Shown here one piece after another: positions 40,972-43,454 of a DNA stretch of 43,454 nt. The stretch covers positions 1 to 43,454 of the forward strand of contig NZ_FREV01000012.1 in NCBI RefSeq assembly GCF_900143545.1, given 5' to 3'. The DNA is from Loktanella sp. Alg231-35 (GTDB lineage Bacteria > Pseudomonadota > Alphaproteobacteria > Rhodobacterales > Rhodobacteraceae). The notes beneath the pieces are model-generated. The model was not told the DNA's origin. It did not search any database and was given only the letters and a program-made list of their open reading frames with translations. How positions within the stretch are numbered: the stretch's first letter is position 1; every line of letters begins with the position of its first letter. Position numbers and translations under genes: made by a program.

Positions 40972-41196
40972 TAGCAGCCCCGAAACCAAAGATGCAACAA
41001 AGGCTCCGCCAAGTCCTTCGGTATTATCCGCCTGTTCTTTGGTGATACCTAAGGAGTTTGCCCAAGCTTTGCCGAAAATCGACCAGTGGTACCAAGCAAA
41101 TCCAAGAACATAGATTGCAACTGTCGCAATCACGACAGCGATGAAATTTAAGTTTTGTAGTTCCGCTATAATGTTCACAAAGTTTCCTAACTTCAT
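40972..41196 (-). pseudogene. DUF1761-family membrane protein, 3' end removed by an IS
   Basis: The remaining 75 codons encode the family N-terminus: FIAVVIATVAIYVLGFAWYH, SIFGKAWANSLGITKEQA and the start of the next membrane segment (GGAFVASLVSGLLG). DUF1761 proteins normally continue with two more membrane helices. Here the frame runs into the IS5-type element and stops after about eight foreign codons. ATG 41196 lacks a clear ribosome site; the GTG at 41178 (AGGA upstream) is an alternative start. The fragment is probably non-functional. Confidence 0.75.
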
Positions 41197-41391
41197 TGCG
41201 TTTATGAATGCCGCCCAGACCGGTGAGCGTTGACACGTTCCGCCTGTGTTTCGTGCATGCGACTGCGGTTAATAGATGCCTCCAAGAACTCAGATGTTGT
41301 GCAAAACATCGACGATTTACGTCCTATATCTGGATAACCTCACCCCATCGAAGCTAGAGGGGGCGAATAGCGGCCATCATCGACCCAAGCG

Positions 41392-41772
41392 TTATGCAGC
41401 GCCCCCGGTCAGATCCTCAGCAAGCATCAGCGCATTGCCGTCAGGATCATAAAACGTAGCGGTTTTGACCATGCCTTCGACAACATCCGTGTCACCGTCG
41501 AACTTCACCTTGGCCTGCTCCAGCTTTTGCCGTGCATTGTCCAAATCAGCGATGCCAAAAACCGGAACACAATTGCCGGGAACAGGTTTTGCATGTTCTC
41601 CAAGGCCAATTGTAACACCGGGTGTGTTGGTCTGCATCTCGGACCAACCTGCTTCATCTGCGTGATAAATCAGCTCAAATCCCAACATGCCTTCGTACCA
41701 AGTTGCGCTGGCATGCCGGTCTGTGACCGACATCGCGATGTTAATCGTTTGATCTACTGAAATGACTGACAT
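41392..41772 (-). CDS. VOC/glyoxalase-family protein
   Basis: The 126-aa protein has two VOC half-modules: INIAMSVTDRHASATWYEGM followed by LGFELIYHADEAG, and VPVFGIADLDNARQKLEQ followed by TATFYDPDGNALMLAEDL. It may act on a small electrophile or confer resistance; the reaction is unknown. ATG 41772 is preceded by AAAGGGAAG. It is divergent from the regulator gene 39 nt away, which probably controls it. Confidence 0.9.
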   Translation of the reverse strand: MSVISVDQTINIAMSVTDRHASATWYEGMLGFELIYHADEAGWSEMQTNTPGVTIGLGEHAKPVPGNCVPVFGIADLDNARQKLEQAKVKFDGDTDVVEGMVKTATFYDPDGNALMLAEDLTGGAA

Positions 41773-41811
41773 GGGCTTCCCTTTTGATTCTATTTATATT
41801 AACTATACTTT
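41773..41811. promoter_or_regulatory. Short divergent promoter region (VOC / HxlR-like)
   Basis: Only 39 nt separate the two start codons, and they are very AT-rich (TATTTATATTAACTATACTT on the plus strand). TATA-like -10 boxes can be read in both directions, so the promoters overlap each other and the coding starts. A regulator bound here could control both genes. Confidence 0.5.
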
Positions 41812-42357
41812 ATGGACATTGGCTTGCTTGTCAACATCACTTCAAGGGCTTGGGCTCTCCCAATTCTTGCGCAGCTGGATAGTGGCATTCCCGGTCGTCA
41901 GGCCCCACTACTAGTGGCAACCGGTGCCGGAAGGACAGCTTTCGCACAAAGCATGGATCATCTGATCACCATAGGGTTGGTTGAGCGAAACCCGGGCCAC
42001 GGCCATCCATTGCGCCCGGAATTCCGGCTGACCCAAAGGGGTGTGTTGGCCGCCAAGCTCGCTAGCCAAATCAACCGCATCTCAAAGGAGGAAGATCAAG
42101 CATTGCTGCGGCGTTCTTGGACGCTACCGATTTTGGCGTCACTGCAGAGCCCTCGCTACTTTATCGAGATCAAACGGGATCTTCCGCCGATTACAGATCG
42201 CGCCTTGTCACAGTCTTTGAAAACGATGGAAACAAGAAACTGGGTCTGCCGCGAAGTAGACGAATTCGGGCGACCACCTCGGTCTCAGTACTCAGCAGTA
42301 AGTACTGGCCGCGCAATAAGTGCAGTCACAGCATCAGCGATTGCCGTCACCGAATGA
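41812..42357 (+). CDS. Tandem HxlR-like winged-helix regulator
   Basis: The 181-aa protein appears to contain two winged-helix units in one chain. The first (about 5-80) reads SRAWALPILAQLDSG, MDHLITIGLVERNPG and FRLTQRG. The second (about 90-165) reads RRSWTLPILASLQSP, ALSQSLKTMETRNWVCRE and RPPRSQYSAVSTG. HxlR proteins normally have one unit and bind DNA as dimers, so this may be a built-in pseudo-dimer. No ribosome site precedes ATG 41812, but no better start exists. It is divergent from the VOC gene. Confidence 0.75.
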   Translation: MDIGLLVNITSRAWALPILAQLDSGIPGRQAPLLVATGAGRTAFAQSMDHLITIGLVERNPGHGHPLRPEFRLTQRGVLAAKLASQINRISKEEDQALLRRSWTLPILASLQSPRYFIEIKRDLPPITDRALSQSLKTMETRNWVCREVDEFGRPPRSQYSAVSTGRAISAVTASAIAVTE

Positions 42358-42568
42358 GGGCGAGCGTTGAGGTCAGAAGTCCGAAGGGCAGCTTTGTCCC
42401 GCTCTTACGTCCTAGCCAGCCACAGAAATGCTGCACCCAGCACGAATGGCGGCTATGCGGGATGCGCGCGCAGCATTTGGACAGTATGGTGAACGACAGG
42501 AGTGGGCCGAACAAACTTTCCGAAACCATCAGATGGCGAAGACTGAGCAGGTACTATGCTTTGCGGTA

Positions 42569-43454
42569 TCAGAGGATCAGTGACAGCCGCCTGTCGGCCA
42601 ATCGGATATGCGCTTGAACACCCCAGTCGAAAGGTAGAAAATCCTGTTCAATTCCATCAGCAAAGATGACACCGCCCTCATTGATCCGAGATATCAGTGC
42701 TACTTCGTCATCCAACCCAATCTCACCTGCCGCAATGTCACAACCCGACGTCTTACTGGGCCAAGGTTCGCGCGCAAAAAAGGCGGCGCGGTTTTCTTCG
42801 GGCGCGATGTCATAACTTCGGTGCGTCGCGGTCATGATGGACTTTGCCCACCCGGTCAGTCCAGTGCCGGTTGCAATGATCATGCCGGATGACGACTGAA
42901 ACTCTTCGGCACCCCCGGCCTGCACGACATAGCGCGCCGATTGGTGCGACCGGTGCCCGATGAAAAGCTCGTTCAGCGCCAAAAGCGAAAGCCCTTCGCC
43001 CGCCACAGCTTCGATCATGGTGCGCGACTGGACATCAACATCGGCGTGCGCCGCGCCTTTTAACAAAGACGGCAAAGCCTCTATCGCATGCCGCGTCAGC
43101 ACACCCTCAGATGAGGCCGGATCAGGAGTGATGCCAATAACAGGCTGCCCATCAAGGTACTTTGCAAGGTTGGCCACCAACCCATCTTGCCCAACCGGCA
43201 CAACAATATCGTTTGCGCCAAACAAGAACCGGCTCAGATCCTCGCGCACCACATGCACAAAGGTCCATTCAGCGGGAATCGCAGCCTTGGCGGCGGTCAA
43301 GGCGCGGGATTGTAACGCATCCCGCACCTCCAACTCTTCTATGGTCTGGCCACGGGTCGACAAGAAGAATTCAGCCTGCCCCCGCGTGCCGTGCTTGGCC
43401 AGCAGTGCGGCATATTCAGTCTCACGACTGACCAAGACAACACGAGGGTTCAGG
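42569..43454 (-). CDS. NAD kinase-like protein, 5' end beyond the window
   Basis: The visible 294 codons read without interruption to the right edge (upstream of the TTG at 43435 the frame continues as NPRVVLV), so the real start lies outside. The fold signs are those of the ATP-NAD/diacylglycerol kinase group: DIVVPVGQDGLVANLAKYL in place of the usual GGDG motif, GQPVIGITPDP, and a glycine-rich ATGTGLTGWAKS. It could phosphorylate NAD or a related substrate, but the altered GGDG motif makes a classical NAD kinase uncertain. It ends 211 nt after the HxlR-like gene, convergent with it. Confidence 0.7.
   Translation of the reverse strand, partial: LNPRVVLVSRETEYAALLAKHGTRGQAEFFLSTRGQTIEELEVRDALQSRALTAAKAAIPAEWTFVHVVREDLSRFLFGANDIVVPVGQDGLVANLAKYLDGQPVIGITPDPASSEGVLTRHAIEALPSLLKGAAHADVDVQSRTMIEAVAGEGLSLLALNELFIGHRSHQSARYVVQAGGAEEFQSSSGMIIATGTGLTGWAKSIMTATHRSYDIAPEENRAAFFAREPWPSKTSGCDIAAGEIGLDDEVALISRINEGGVIFADGIEQDFLPFDWGVQAHIRLADRRLSLIL

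Noticed and set aside
1..43454. CRISPR array, rRNA or tRNA genes
   Set aside because: No regularly spaced repeats and no recognisable structural RNA sequence were seen on either strand.

Overview
The window reads as a chromosomal stretch of a marine alphaproteobacterium, most likely a member of the Roseobacter group (Rhodobacterales). The base composition is moderately GC-rich, operons are tightly packed, and the high-affinity ABC importers, xanthine-dehydrogenase-type hydroxylase, FCD-type GntR regulator, sigma factor/DUF6768 pair and Hint-domain remnant all fit that group. This assignment is inference from protein character; no rRNA or tRNA is visible.

Region 1 (1-575) is the end of an IS3-family element, with orfA, part of orfB and a -1 frameshift heptamer between them. 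It has inserted into the 3' end of a VOC/glyoxalase gene.

Region 2 (543-19824) is a large catabolic locus built around one GntR/FCD regulator. On the minus strand lie a split PEP-synthase-like dikinase (577-aa phospho-histidine subunit and 273-aa ATP-grasp subunit), the regulator, a cyclase-family hydrolase, a histidine phosphatase, a fused alpha/beta thiamine-diphosphate E1 dehydrogenase, an NTF2-like secreted protein and the VOC protein. Divergent from this run are a 3-hydroxyacyl-CoA-dehydrogenase-like oxidoreductase and an enolase-superfamily enzyme. Beyond them lie a five-gene branched-chain-type ABC importer with a glutathione transferase, and a molybdenum hydroxylase (fused 2Fe-2S/Mo subunit plus FAD subunit). 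Three near-identical promoter-operator modules precede the three minus-strand transcription units. In each, an AATAATCGATAATCG-type site abuts a TTGAC -35 box, so import, oxidation and ring or side-chain processing look like one regulon. The substrate is not known; a cyclic or heteroaromatic acid is the working guess.

Region 3 (20326-28832) is a hybrid histidine kinase and OmpR-type regulator divergent from a three-gene ABC importer and a HAD phosphatase. The importer resembles iron transporters, but the layout fits AfuABC/Pgt-type uptake of phosphorylated sugars or phosphoglycerate.

Region 4 (29117-31791) is a reactive-electrophile stress cassette: an HxlR regulator divergent from a nitroreductase, the glyoxalase/deglycase HchA and a FrnE-like DsbA-family protein.

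Region 5 (31989-41196) has island character. It carries a tyrosine recombinase with a small companion frame, a secreted peptidoglycan-binding protein, a 1077-aa leaderless phosphoesterase with an unrecognised N-terminal half, a sigma factor/DUF6768 pair, and an IS5-family element flanked by two broken genes (Hint domain and DUF1761). Region 6 (41392-43454) holds a VOC protein divergent from a tandem-domain HxlR-like regulator, and an NAD-kinase-like gene that runs off the right edge.
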